The position numbers and the translations under genes were made by a program. Below, piece after piece: positions 1 through 10,100 of a stretch of 64,000 nt of DNA (the first letter of the stretch is position 1; each line of letters starts with the position of its first letter). The stretch comes from Lytechinus pictus (taxonomy: Eukaryota; Echinodermata; Echinoidea; Temnopleuroida; Toxopneustidae): contig NC_087253.1 in the NCBI RefSeq assembly GCF_037042905.1, forward strand, positions 13,965,001 through 14,029,000. The letters are read 5' to 3'. The notes beneath the pieces are model-generated. The model was not told the origin of the DNA. It worked only from the letters and a program-made list of their open reading frames with translations, and did no database searches.

Positions 1-84
1 AATCAGTCAAATTGACTAGTCAGCTGGGTGCAACTGATGACGTATTTTCGGGTCAGAAATAACCCTGTTAGAGTGAAATACGAC

Positions 85-300
85 TATAGTCAAATACTAT
101 TATCTATAATAAAAATTGCACGGTTCCACCCAGCTGACCCTATTAACTTGTCATTTTTACTTCTTTTTTTTTAGAGTGGACCCCCAAGAAAATATAGTCA
201 AATATAATTATCTAGAATAAAAATTGCACGGTTCCACCCAGCTTACCCTATTAACTTGTCATTTTTACTTCTTTTTTTTTAGAGTGGACCCCCAAGAAAA
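85..300 (+). repeat. 108-bp tandem duplication of an intron end plus exon start
   Basis: Two copies (85-192 and 193-300) share a block beginning TATAGTCAAATA and ending with a T-tract, TTTTAG and the bases AGTGGACCCCCAAGAAAA. The copies differ at a few positions and in T-tract length. Only the second copy runs on into the longer candidate exon at 283-357. Each copy therefore carries a possible 3' splice site with the first 18 bases of that exon. Confidence 0.8.
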
Positions 301-357
301 TTGTTTTGGGATGCTTCAGCACCCAACACCCCGCTTCCCAGGGCCATTGTCTGCCCG
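283..357 (+). CDS. Candidate internal exon of an unidentified gene
   Basis: A 75-base segment lies between a T-rich acceptor ending in TTTTTTAG (to 282) and a good donor (CCCG|GTGAGT). All three forward frames are open, so the reading frame cannot be fixed. One reads SGPPRKLFWDASAPNTPLPR and onward; another reads VDPQENCFGMLQHPTPRFPG and ends in a phase that would join the candidate exon at 2725. Codon-scale composition is richer in G+C than the surroundings. I do not recognise the protein. It may be a real exon of a gene entering from the left, or a fossil. Confidence 0.3.
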
Positions 358-2724
358 GTGAGTTTTATTTTGGAGGCCTAAAAAATCCTTATCCTCACGT
401 ACGTTACGCTTTAGATATTGTCGCCCTCTATAGTTCAGTTCAGTATAGGACGGGTCTTGGTCACGAAATTCTGGTGGCTCGTTGCAGAAAGAGTTGCAAT
501 CAAATATTATATTTCCAAGCAATCAGCAGCGAGCCTTCGGGATCTTCATAGGAACTCTTTCTGCAACGGGTCCCTGGGCACATTCTGGAGATCTGTATAC
601 CCACTGGAGTATGAGGTGTGTGTGTGTGGGGTGTGGGGTGAGGGGGGGCAGGCCATACCCCCTAAAAGTTTGACGACCAAGGAAAAAGAAAAAAAAAACA
701 AGAAGGAAAAGGAAAGGGACAAGGGTGAATAAGATATAATATATCTTTCTGGATATTATGTCATGAACCTGATATTGAAACGCATTGCCAGATTCACTCA
801 TTAAGCAGACAATATCATTTTATTCATTGAAACGAGCTATGAAAGAATCACAATCAAACCAATACCTACAACGAATTGAATGTTTTTATTATTATTATTA
901 TAATCATTATTATTATTGTTATTCTAGATGTATACAGTGCTGGACCAATTGGTATGAATGAATATTATTATTATTATTTTAATAAGATATTGACTATAAC
1001 ATGCATAAATTTAAAAAGGAAACAACACAAAACCTATGCTTTTCTTTAAAAAAATGTAATTTGAAGGACCATCTCCCTTCCCCCCCACCCGCTCCCAAAT
1101 CCCTTCATGCACTTGCACGTTTTATGACACTATATTATTTTGGCTATTTTCTAGGGCTGTCTCGCTTTCAAGCTTTGCTTTTGTGACGACCCTTGCAACC
1201 ATCTTATTTATTCAACAGGAAATAGGCCTATACCACTTGAATTATTTATTCATGTATAATACATTTGATGATTTATGTACAAAATTATCCGTTTATTATC
1301 TTTATGTCAAATTTTAGATATGTATCTTCTTGTCCATATGTTTATAAAGAAAAATGGGCGGGGGGGGGCTGCCAGCTACCCCCCCCCCCCCGAATAAAAC
1401 GTGTAAAGTTTATTGTTTTTATGCCGGGATGGACAGCTCCCTCACCCCCTTCGGAACAGTTACGAGGGCCCCTGCTATAATATAGTAGCCAGCCAGTTGC
1501 TATGGATATCCGATCACATTTACAAATGAAAGGGTTGTTTTTTGACGATCGGGCGATGAAGATGCGTAAACGTGAAAAGTGGACCAAGTTAAAAAAAAAA
1601 CTGAGGTAGGCCTATATACGTTTCAACAGCCTAAACTGTAAAAACGCTGTTCAAAATTTTAAGCACGTTGTTTAAGCCCATCGCTCTAACAACTATTATT
1701 TAAACTTTTTTTTAAAGTTGTTTAAAAAGTTTAAACGACTTGTTGTTAGAGTAACAGGCTTAAACAACGTGCTATTTTTGTTTACTGTGTACAATCGGGC
1801 GATGAACAAGCTAAAAGTGAAAAGGGGTCAAGTATGCCTGAAAAGGGTGTTGAGTGTAGAAATACGAACGGACCTGACATGCTCAGCACCCCGACTCCGT
1901 GGCCAGGTCCCTGGAACTACAAATGCTTCAAAATTATTTGAGATTTTTATCTAGAGTGGTGAAATTATAATTGTTGTTAGGCATGGCCGTATGCAGATTT
2001 TTTTTTCCGGGGGGGGGGGGCAGGTCAGGATAAATGAAAAATTCGAAAGCAAGGGAGTGAAGCAAAAGATCTTGTTGCTTGGGCATTTTAGCATGTTTTG
2101 ATGTGAAATCTAAGGATTTCTTGCACTCTTTTGGGGGCGGGTGAAGTTTGTGAAAGTCTTCATTTAAAAAAGTATTTTTTTATTCTCCAAATTTCTGGGG
2201 CGGGACAACCGCTGCGTACGGTGGTGTACGTGTTTTCTGGACTGATTTTTTTTAAAGTACGTACAAGGAGCAGCATGGTGCCTGTCCAGTGTCCCTCGAT
2301 CAGTAATCTTCAAGGGCCCCCTCGCCCCCCCCCCCTTCCCCGCTGTTGATTCCTTCGGAAGAGCGGTCAACCAATTAACCAAACGTAAACATGAGTCAGG
2401 CAACAGTTCATAATCAAGTATTGTTTTTCAGCAAACGAGATCAGTTATGATTTCAATTCTTTTTGTACTATTTTTTATATTGGGCAGGGAAATTGGTTCA
2501 AGGATGTTTTTGTCGTGCCTGGAGTTCCAGGGCCCATTTTGGCACAGGTGCGTAGTTGGTATCTTGCTTCCAGAATATTTCCGCAGGATTGATGACGAAA
2601 ATACAAGATTGAAATCACGTCTTTAGTTAGATTGATAGTAATATCGAACCATGCGAAGGTATATTTAGTGTAAGAAAAACGAGTCCTGTCTGTGTCACAT
2701 GATTCAACCATGATTCAACCGCAG
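358..2724. other. Gene-poor stretch, probably an intron
   Basis: No supported gene. There are short AT-rich simple repeats (ATT repeats near 880-985), poly-G/poly-C runs near 1363, 1380 and 2008, and a hairpin-like pair of hexanucleotide-rich blocks at 1655-1770 (TTTAAGC/GCTTAAA repeats). A stretch near 529-620 before GTGTGTGT has exon-like composition but no clear frame or donor, so I do not call it. Confidence 0.4.
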
Positions 2725-2882
2725 CAAATGGATTTACGTGCGTGATCCCTGCGATCCCACATCCAAGTTTTGCATTCACTTCACATGCCCCTTCAAAGAG
2801 AACTTCTACATCTCGTCCAACAATTATTCTCTACAAGATTTTCGCCAATACGAGTTACGTACTTCCAAATTTATTTGTTTTG
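2725..2882 (+). CDS. Candidate internal exon of an unidentified gene
   Basis: The segment lies between CCGCAG and a consensus donor (TTTTG|GTGAGT). One frame is open throughout and reads KWIYVRDPCDPTSKFCIHFT followed by about 30 more residues, including CPFKENF and ends with SKFICF. Its codons strongly favour C at the third position in the first half, unlike neighbouring DNA, which argues for a real or recently lost exon. A second frame is also open. The protein contains four spaced cysteines but I do not recognise the family. The phase (two bases carried in) is compatible with one frame of 283-357. Confidence 0.4.
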
Positions 2883-3278
2883 GTGAGTATCACAGAAAAG
2901 CAAAGGTAGTAAGGATCTAAGAATACTTTGATTAATAACTATCTTGAAAATGGTATTGTTAGCAGTTCAGTTTTGATTACAGGTACTTTTTATTAGAAAC
3001 GAGAATTTTTTCAGACTTCAGTCAGAAAAGTACGCCGAATGCAATGTACTGGTGGCCGGCAATTGTGTGGTCGAAATGTCTGCTGTCGCTCTGCGCTCTT
3101 TTTATTCCAGCTGATAATACTTTAATAGAACATAGAACGATGACGAAGAGAGCGTGAATGATCGTGAATACCAACAATTAACATTGATTGATCAGCAAGC
3201 TGAGAAAGGGTTTGTAATATTGATAGGGTCTAGTCCTCGTTTTTGACAACCTTGTTCATTGAATGAGTGTTTTTTTAT

Positions 3279-3420
3279 TAGTCTTGAGGACGCAATGATG
3301 ATGACTTTAAAATCCTGACATCATAATTATTTTATACTTCTTCATCATTGACGAAGTCGAAGAAGTATAAGTCACAATTGTCAGGATTTTAAAGTCATCA
3401 TCATTGCGTCCTGAAGACTA
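3279..3420. repeat. Foldback element, 142 bp
   Basis: Arms of about 40 bases begin TAGTCTTGAGGACGCAATGA and return as its reverse complement ending in AAGACTA with one mismatch. The short centre is itself partly self-complementary (ATACTTCTTC/GAAGAAGTAT). Typical of a small MITE. Confidence 0.8.
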
Positions 3421-3599
3421 GTTTTTGATGTTTTTTGTTATTGATGTAGTCTTGTAGAGTACGGCAGATCTTACATTAGAGAGAAGGTCTGAGACTGAGA
3501 GCTGAGACTTTGATTTGAGCATGTTGAGAGTGAGAAAATGACAAGCACAAGAAGCAAGCAAGAGTCACAACTAGTTACAAATCAGTCACTGTGAATCAG

Positions 3600-4041
3600 T
3601 AGGTGGTTTCAGACCGCCTCGAAGTTCGTCAGTTCCAGGTATTTTGGTAATGTGAAAGCAAACTACGCGTAATTTCCCCGAAAGAAAATACCCGCTAAAT
3701 AGTAGGTACTTGGCGAAATTACGAGAACTTTCGCGGGGATTTTTCCAAGGTCGCAGGTATTTTGGCAATGTGAAAGCAATTTACGGGAACTTTTAGCCCA
3801 GCGTGTCGTTGGGCGCGGGCGCCGTGGGTGGCTGCTGGGCTAGTGTAGTAGTGGTTTTGAATCTCGCGCCTTGCCTGCTTATTAGACCATACTGCGCATG
3901 CTCCTAACTTCAGGAATTTATCCCGAAGGGTATGTTTCGGGGCGGTGTGAATGCAGGAATAATTAATGGGTATTTTTTAGCCTAAAAATGTTCTCGTAAT
4001 TTAACGGGGATTCTTGTGATCGAGGCGGTTTGAAACCACCT
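3600..4041. mobile_element. MITE with AGGTGGTTTC inverted ends
   Basis: The ends match as a 22-base inverted repeat (AGGTGGTTTC...CGCCTCGA and its complement) with one mismatch. It is flanked by TA or AGT on both sides, suggesting a short target duplication. The interior is richer in G+C and contains TGCGCATGC at about 3892, an NRF-1-like sequence. No transposase reading frame is present. Confidence 0.75.
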
Positions 4042-4362
4042 AGTGTTTGTGAATGATTGATAGGCCTAACTAGTAACTGTTAGCCTTAGCCTAAAAGGCT
4101 AAAACTAATGTTAAAGCTTAAGTTAAGATGAAGGCAAAGGCTAAGTAACAGATATAGAAAAGTCTAAAGACTGGACATTGATTTCTGTACTACTAGTACC
4201 TCAAGCGATGTTCGTGCAGGCTCCACTCCACTTCACTACCGCTACACTACGCTCCACCTACCCGAACATCGAGACCAAAAACTCGCTCTGATACTCCGAG
4301 TGACAAAGGTGGGATTTTATGGGGGGGAAATATAAAATTTATGCAACATCACGATCTCACGA

Positions 4363-4796
4363 GTAGAGGCGCACGGCCAATATTGGAGACTGTCTCCAAT
4401 GTGGGAGATTATCTCCAATATCAGAGACTTTTGTAAAGAATTTGGGTATCCAATTTCAGAGACAGTCTCCAGTTTTGGAGACCAATTTCCTTTGTTTACA
4501 TTTGCTGCAAAAGGATTACCTTGGCGGCAAATAAAAATGTGATAAGCAGATTCCTCATGAAAAATTACCCCTTTTCACCGTCTACTTTAAAAATTCACCG
4601 TCTACTTTTGTTTTGATTTTTGTTGTCAATCACACACAAAACAAATGGGCTTCTGACCTCAGTGAGACAAAATTTTGGATGGAAAAAATCCTGCTTTTGT
4701 TGGTGTTTCTTTTGTCCTTTTGCAAAGCAATTCTCCAATGTGGGAGATTGTCTCCCCTATTGGAGAGAGTCTCCCCTATTGGCCGTGCGCCTCTAC
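4363..4796. mobile_element. MITE with GTAGAGGCGCACGGCC ends
   Basis: Terminal inverted repeats GTAGAGGCGCACGGCCAAT are identical over about 19 bases. Multiple subterminal copies of a TCTCCAAT/ATTGGAGA motif lie inside both ends. TA lies at each edge, as for Tc1/mariner-type target sites. Non-autonomous. Confidence 0.8.
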
Positions 4797-5234
4797 TTTT
4801 AAAACAATTAAAACTAATATTCTTACTTTACACAAAGTTTCACTTTTCCATGCTTCTATCAGTCTCAAAATTGGTGATTTAGAGCCAACATGGCGTTCCT
4901 CACACGTATAAATAATTCGCTGCCGATTTCAAAACATTGCATGTGCGAGGGTACGAGCTCAGATAGCGTACTTAACCATGGCAACAGGCGTCGATTTGGA
5001 GCACTGACAAAAGCGTGCATCAGCATTGGTCATTTTTTAATATATGAGGTAAAAAATTGTAATTTATACAGGAAATCTGCATAAACCATGGGTTCAATCG
5101 ATGGTTTTTAAAACCACCTTTATGAATTTGCAATACAGCGTCCGGTTCTTTCTTCGATCGTTCATCGTCATGTTTGTAATACAGCTTACTACAAACAACA
5201 ATGACGAACGATCAAAGAAAAAACCTTACCCTGT

Positions 5235-5489
5235 GGCCCGTTTTCTGAAGTCGGGTTTAACTTAAACTCAGGTTTAAAGTTGTGGTTTAAGTATGGATAG
5301 CCAATTGTTACATAAATCACTAACAGTAGAGATATCATATTTCAGCTCATTTGGCTCTCAAATCATTCATCATTGTCTATGAAGTATAAAAAAGATGATT
5401 GTCTTCACCATCAATGAATCAGGACAGAGCACAGCAAACATAAGAAACATACAACTTAATAAAAAATTTGACACTTTTGGCTTCCCATT
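5235..5489 (+). mobile_element. Truncated copy of the GGCCCGT..CTGAAGTC MITE family
   Basis: Shares its body (GGTTTAACTTAAACTCAGGT, TCATTTGGCTCTCAAATCAT, AATCAGGA.AGAGCACAG, CTTTTGGCTTCCCAT) with copies at 20009, 20906, 37214 and 52970. The right end is missing; after CTTCCCAT the sequence switches to another repeat. Confidence 0.85.
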
Positions 5490-5895
5490 TGGGGTATTTG
5501 TTGAATTACTATCATAACTTTGAAAGTGTATTGGTCTAGATCCTGTGCGCATTTCAGGTCACATGACCAAGGTCAAAGGTCAATGAACTGGCCATAATGA
5601 GGGTATTTGTTGAATACTCTGTAAGTATATTGGTCTAGTTCATAAAACTTGGACATAAGAGTCGTCAAGTATCACTGAACATCTCATGCGAGTTTCAGGT
5701 CACATGACCATAGTCAAAGGTCATTTAAGGTCTTTGAACTTTGGCCATTTTAGAGGTAATTATTAGATTGCTGTCATATATCTTTCAAAGTTTATAGATA
5801 TAGTGTATAAAATGTGGATATAGGGGTAATCAAGTATCACTGACAAGTTTTAGGTCACATGATCAAGGTCGAATATCAATGAACGTAGTATTGTA
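5490..5895 (+). repeat. Degenerate repeat with AGGTCACATGACC / AAGGTCAAAGGTCA units
   Basis: Three related units (near 5555, 5696 and 5851) contain CAGGTCACATGACCAAGGTC followed by variants of AAAGGTCAATGAAC, separated by stretches such as GGTATTTGTTGAAT and TTTTAGGTCACATGATC. The first contains a perfect direct repeat AGGTCA-A-AGGTCA at 5570-5582. Confidence 0.75.
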
Positions 5896-6379
5896 TCATT
5901 ATATGAATGGTGTTTTTTGTGAATAATTATTTTATAGTAGTTTTCAAAGTCAGCACTGCTGCTATATTGAATCGCGTGATGCAGGTGAGACCGTCAGAGG
6001 CATTCCACTTATTTTAATAGAGAGAGATGCCTTTTAAAGTTAAATTGTTAGGTGCGCAGAAATGAGGGGCCCCCTTCATACTTAAGTAGAGTTTCGTCAC
6101 AAGAAGGCTGGCCTGTAGCCAGGTAGCTGTGCAGCCAAACAGAAAATATTTTCAGTGTCCGAAGGGGAGATTTGTACATGTACATGTGTGATATAATATT
6201 ACAGATCTTGGCTGCATTGCCAATGGCAGGATCTCCATTGCATTCAATCTTGACACTCAAATGTTCCTTGTTCTCATTCATTGCTTGACCAATTTTGCTC
6301 AAACCTTTATCTTATTGGTTGATTTTCCTGCTTTCACACATACTGTATGCAAACTTGCTCCAAGGATTTCATTCTTTAA

Positions 6380-6988
6380 AGGTCAAATCAACCCCAACAA
6401 TAAGTTGATCTGAATAAAAGGAGAAAAATCCAACAAGCATAACACTAAAAATTCATCAAAGTCGGATGTAAAATAAGAAAGTTATGACATTTTAAAATTT
6501 TCGCTTAATTTCACAAAACAGTTACATGTACATTATATGCACATCCTGGTCAGTATGCAAATGAGAGGACTGATGACATCATTCACTCGCTATTTCTTCT
6601 GTATTTCATCATATGTAGTAACAAATTCTAATTTTCTCATTGTCATGTGAAACAAAATTTTATTCCTCACTGAACATGTGGAATTTCCATTATTTTAACA
6701 GTTTGTGGTGAAGTCAAGTTGGTCTCTATTGCAAAATCTGTAAAAATTGAAATATTGTATAATTCAAACAATAAAAAACAAAAGAAATAGTGAGGAACAT
6801 CATCGACTCTCATTTGCATATCACTAAGTTGTGCATACATGTATAACTGTTTTGTGAAAAATAAGCGAAAATTAAAAATGTCATAACTCTCTTATTTTAC
6901 ATCCGATTTTGATGAAATTTTCAGCGTTATTCTTGTTTGATTTTGTCTATCGACTCAAATCAACAGTTTTCTGGGGTGGACTTGACCT
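6380..6988. mobile_element. Palindromic TTAA-flanked MITE, family 1, copy A
   Basis: A long imperfect palindrome: the left half starts AGGTCAAATCAACCCCAAC and the right half returns as GTGGACTTGACCT, with matching inner blocks (ACATCCGA, GTCATAACT, ATGCAAATGAG). The left edge is TTAA; the right edge is TCAA, one substitution away. The same family occurs at 30163-32211 (interrupted), 40444-41046 and 17561 (half). It ends about 35 bases before the splice acceptor of the first coding AKT1S1 exon. Confidence 0.9.
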
Positions 6989-7023
6989 TCAATGTTTTTT
7001 TTTATTTCATTATTTTTATTTAG

Positions 7024-7194
7024 ATCATGGGTAAACTAACCTGCGAGTGTCTGAACATCAACATTCACACCAAGGGAGATGACCTTCGACCTTTGGACCC
7101 CACCCTCCTTGGCCTGTCCATCGACCAACTGAGGGCGCCCTTCTTTGAACGTGACATCGCCGAGGTGCAGTTGGACTTGGGCGGAGTCACAGAG
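7024..7194 (+). CDS. AKT1S1: AKT1S1 exon with start codon (residues 1-56)
   Basis: The acceptor is TTTTTATTTAG|ATC, three bases before the ATG at 7027, so the 5'UTR is mostly in an upstream exon that I cannot place. The donor is GAG|GTAATT, phase 0. It encodes MGKLTCECLNINIHTKGDDL and 36 more residues. Upstream in frame lies the intronic T-tract, so this ATG is the natural start. CxC at residues 6-8 is a possible metal-binding half-site. Confidence 0.9.
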
Positions 7195-10100
7195 GTAATT
7201 ACATTATCCACTTGTTGGAAAAATTGTGTTTCTCTACATGATTTGAAATAATTTTAGGTAACTGAAAATAAGGCAAGAATTTTAAGCATTCTGTGTGACT
7301 CTTGGTGAAATCAAGTTAACTTCATAATGATTTAATGACTAAAAAATCTTATGATGTTCAAAATTTGGTACTTCCAAATAAAGGTATTTTACGAGGTACG
7401 CAATAAAGGCTTGCCATGGAATGTACAATTATGTTAATAAATTTTTTTTTAGGCTGTGCTCACACATTCCGTCCCATCCTGGATCCCCACCTGTGTATTA
7501 TAATGTAAATTTATTGTTTTTGATAAGAGTTCCAGAGTTTCTACGACAATGCAATCTGATTATTAGAACTTATCTTTGTATTGAAGTTCTCTTGTAAATG
7601 CAGGACCACACTTGTTTCACATCAAGCTAGCTATTTTTGTAACTTTGCCATGGTTACAGCGTTCAGAAGCCAATCAAGATCAAGGACTTCAGAGAAGCTA
7701 TCATTGGATGGCAAAGTTACCATATGTACTAGTTACTTTTAATATGCAACATGTTTTGATAAAAAAGTTAAGATAATTGAGGTACATCCATGTTCAGTGG
7801 ACACGTAGTCACTGAACTATTACTCTATGTTCTCTATTACTCGTAGGCATGTACATGTACATGTATGTGGAAAATTATATGCACAGTTTCTTGTAGAGAG
7901 GTAGACAGGCAGATGTTCAACTGTGAAATAAATTTCCTGCCTGTTTTACAGATTATCCCCTTCCTGGGCTGTTCATGTAAAATAAAAATCTTTTGTGTCT
8001 CGTCTGAGTGGTTGATACTCACTTGGTCTACATGCAGTTGGTCTACTTGTTAGATTGTCTGATGCCACATACATTATGTAAAACCCATTTGGTCTAATGT
8101 CAGTTTGGTTGAATTGCCACTTGGTCCAATCGCTATTCAGTGTAATATGTATTGTATTTTATTTTAACACCTTATTAACACCATAGGAGCAGAAGTACCT
8201 TGTGCACAAGACAACAGTCGCAGACTGGTGTATCAGGACCTGTGTTAACTGCAAGATACCGGCTTACGCTACCCATGCAACCAAGGGCTTGGAAAGGGTG
8301 CTAGTTAACACCAGACTTGTGGTATGTACTCAAGAGTTAAGATTACACTGCAAAATGTAGGTGGTGATTAGGCACCGACATTGAATCTAATTTGAGAAGT
8401 GTTGAGACAGCACCAGTTTATTATTAAACCGATGGTGTTTTAACATTCTGGTATTTAAATGACTATCGGGTGTTTTTCTAGATGTCAAACTGACGTTTAA
8501 TAATACTGGTGTTTTTCTAGTGTTGATGTAATACACCTGTAGGGAACCGTACAAAACATTTTTAATGATAGGGGGGGGGGGGGCTGCTACTGTAGCATGT
8601 AACATCACAAAATTAAAATGTTTTTAGAATTTAGAATTCTGTTCTTTGAAAGAATTTCAATAATAACAATTTTTTATGATTTTTGTGTTTTTAATATTAT
8701 TAACCTCACTTCTGGGTAGATTTCCCCAATAAATAATGCACCATTAAAACTTTTTGTAACATCACAAAATTAAAATGTTTGAATAATGTTATTCTGTTCT
8801 TTGAAAGAATTTCAATAATAACAAATTTGTATAATTTGTGTGTTTTTAATATTATCAACCTCACTTCTTGGTAGATTTCCCCAAGAAATAATGCACAAGT
8901 AAACTAGGGATACAAGGTTGTTATTCTTGACAATTTTTTTATTACATGCTATTATGAAAGAAACCTCTTTGCATTGTAAAGTGTAATGTACATTAATATT
9001 GCAAAAAAAATTCACTTCGAATGCTAATGTACCTCCATACTGCATAATTTATTGCTTTCATGATGTAGATTTCTATCTCACACAGGAACATGATATCCCA
9101 TTGACATTTTGTTTCATGAGGTTGGTTTCCCCTGCCTTTCCCTTTTATCTATTTATAGCAGCTTGCTATAAATCAAAAGATCATTTGTATAAAAAAAATA
9201 AAAGAGAAAGAAAAGCCAAACTTGGATGCCAGCACAATGCTCTAGGCTTGATTTTCAGGAAAATGAGAAGGGAAAAATTATTTTAGCCCTTCAATGTTCT
9301 CTTCAGTTCTCAAACCTTTTGAGTCGTATCTATAGGCTAATCGCTTATATGGCTTGTTTACCTGAACGACAAGAGTTTTTTAACCCTTTGCACACTGATG
9401 TTGCAATTTTGCACATTCGTACAATCAAATTCAACAATCATAATACTTTGTTTGCTCCTCTACCTTCAAATTAGACAAGCTAATAAAAGGCAACAGTTCT
9501 TGGATAATATCTACTGTGTACAATAATAATAAGTATCAATGGTGCAATATGGAAATCTTGAATTGAAGAAAATAACAATAACATGGAAACAATTATCATT
9601 ATTTTCCCCCAAAAATTAATGCAGCGTGCAAAGAGTTAATAAGTACAGGTTTATGAAAATCTTACAAGGAAACATTGAAGATTTCTATCAAACTCAGATG
9701 TACTTGTAACTTGTAAGTTGTACAAATTAGTATGATATAACAGTTTAAAGTTTCTATTATTGCACAGAATGTTGTATATATGGTTCCATGACATTTGCTC
9801 TGGAAAATCTGCACATTATGAAGCAAAACATAAAACCTAATCTCAAAAAAAGTAAAATAACCCTAATCTATATCTTTACATTAGTCAAAACCAAAAACTC
9901 TTCACAATCCTAACTAACCCTATGCCCTCTGAGATATCAAAGACCAGAGCAAATGTTGCAGTCTGAGTAAATATTTTGTCACCTTATATGTAAAACGTGT
10001 GATATGCACATGAAAGAGTCAATATCACACACTTTAATGTTATTTTTGAGCCATTTCAAGGGTTTCAAGCTTTATATTACTAGTATTAAACAAATGAAAT

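Noticed and set aside
3780..3900. G+C-rich block with TGCGCATGC as the AKT1S1 promoter
   Set aside because: It lies wholly inside the MITE at 3600-4041, so the motif is probably family sequence; kept only as a note in that entry.
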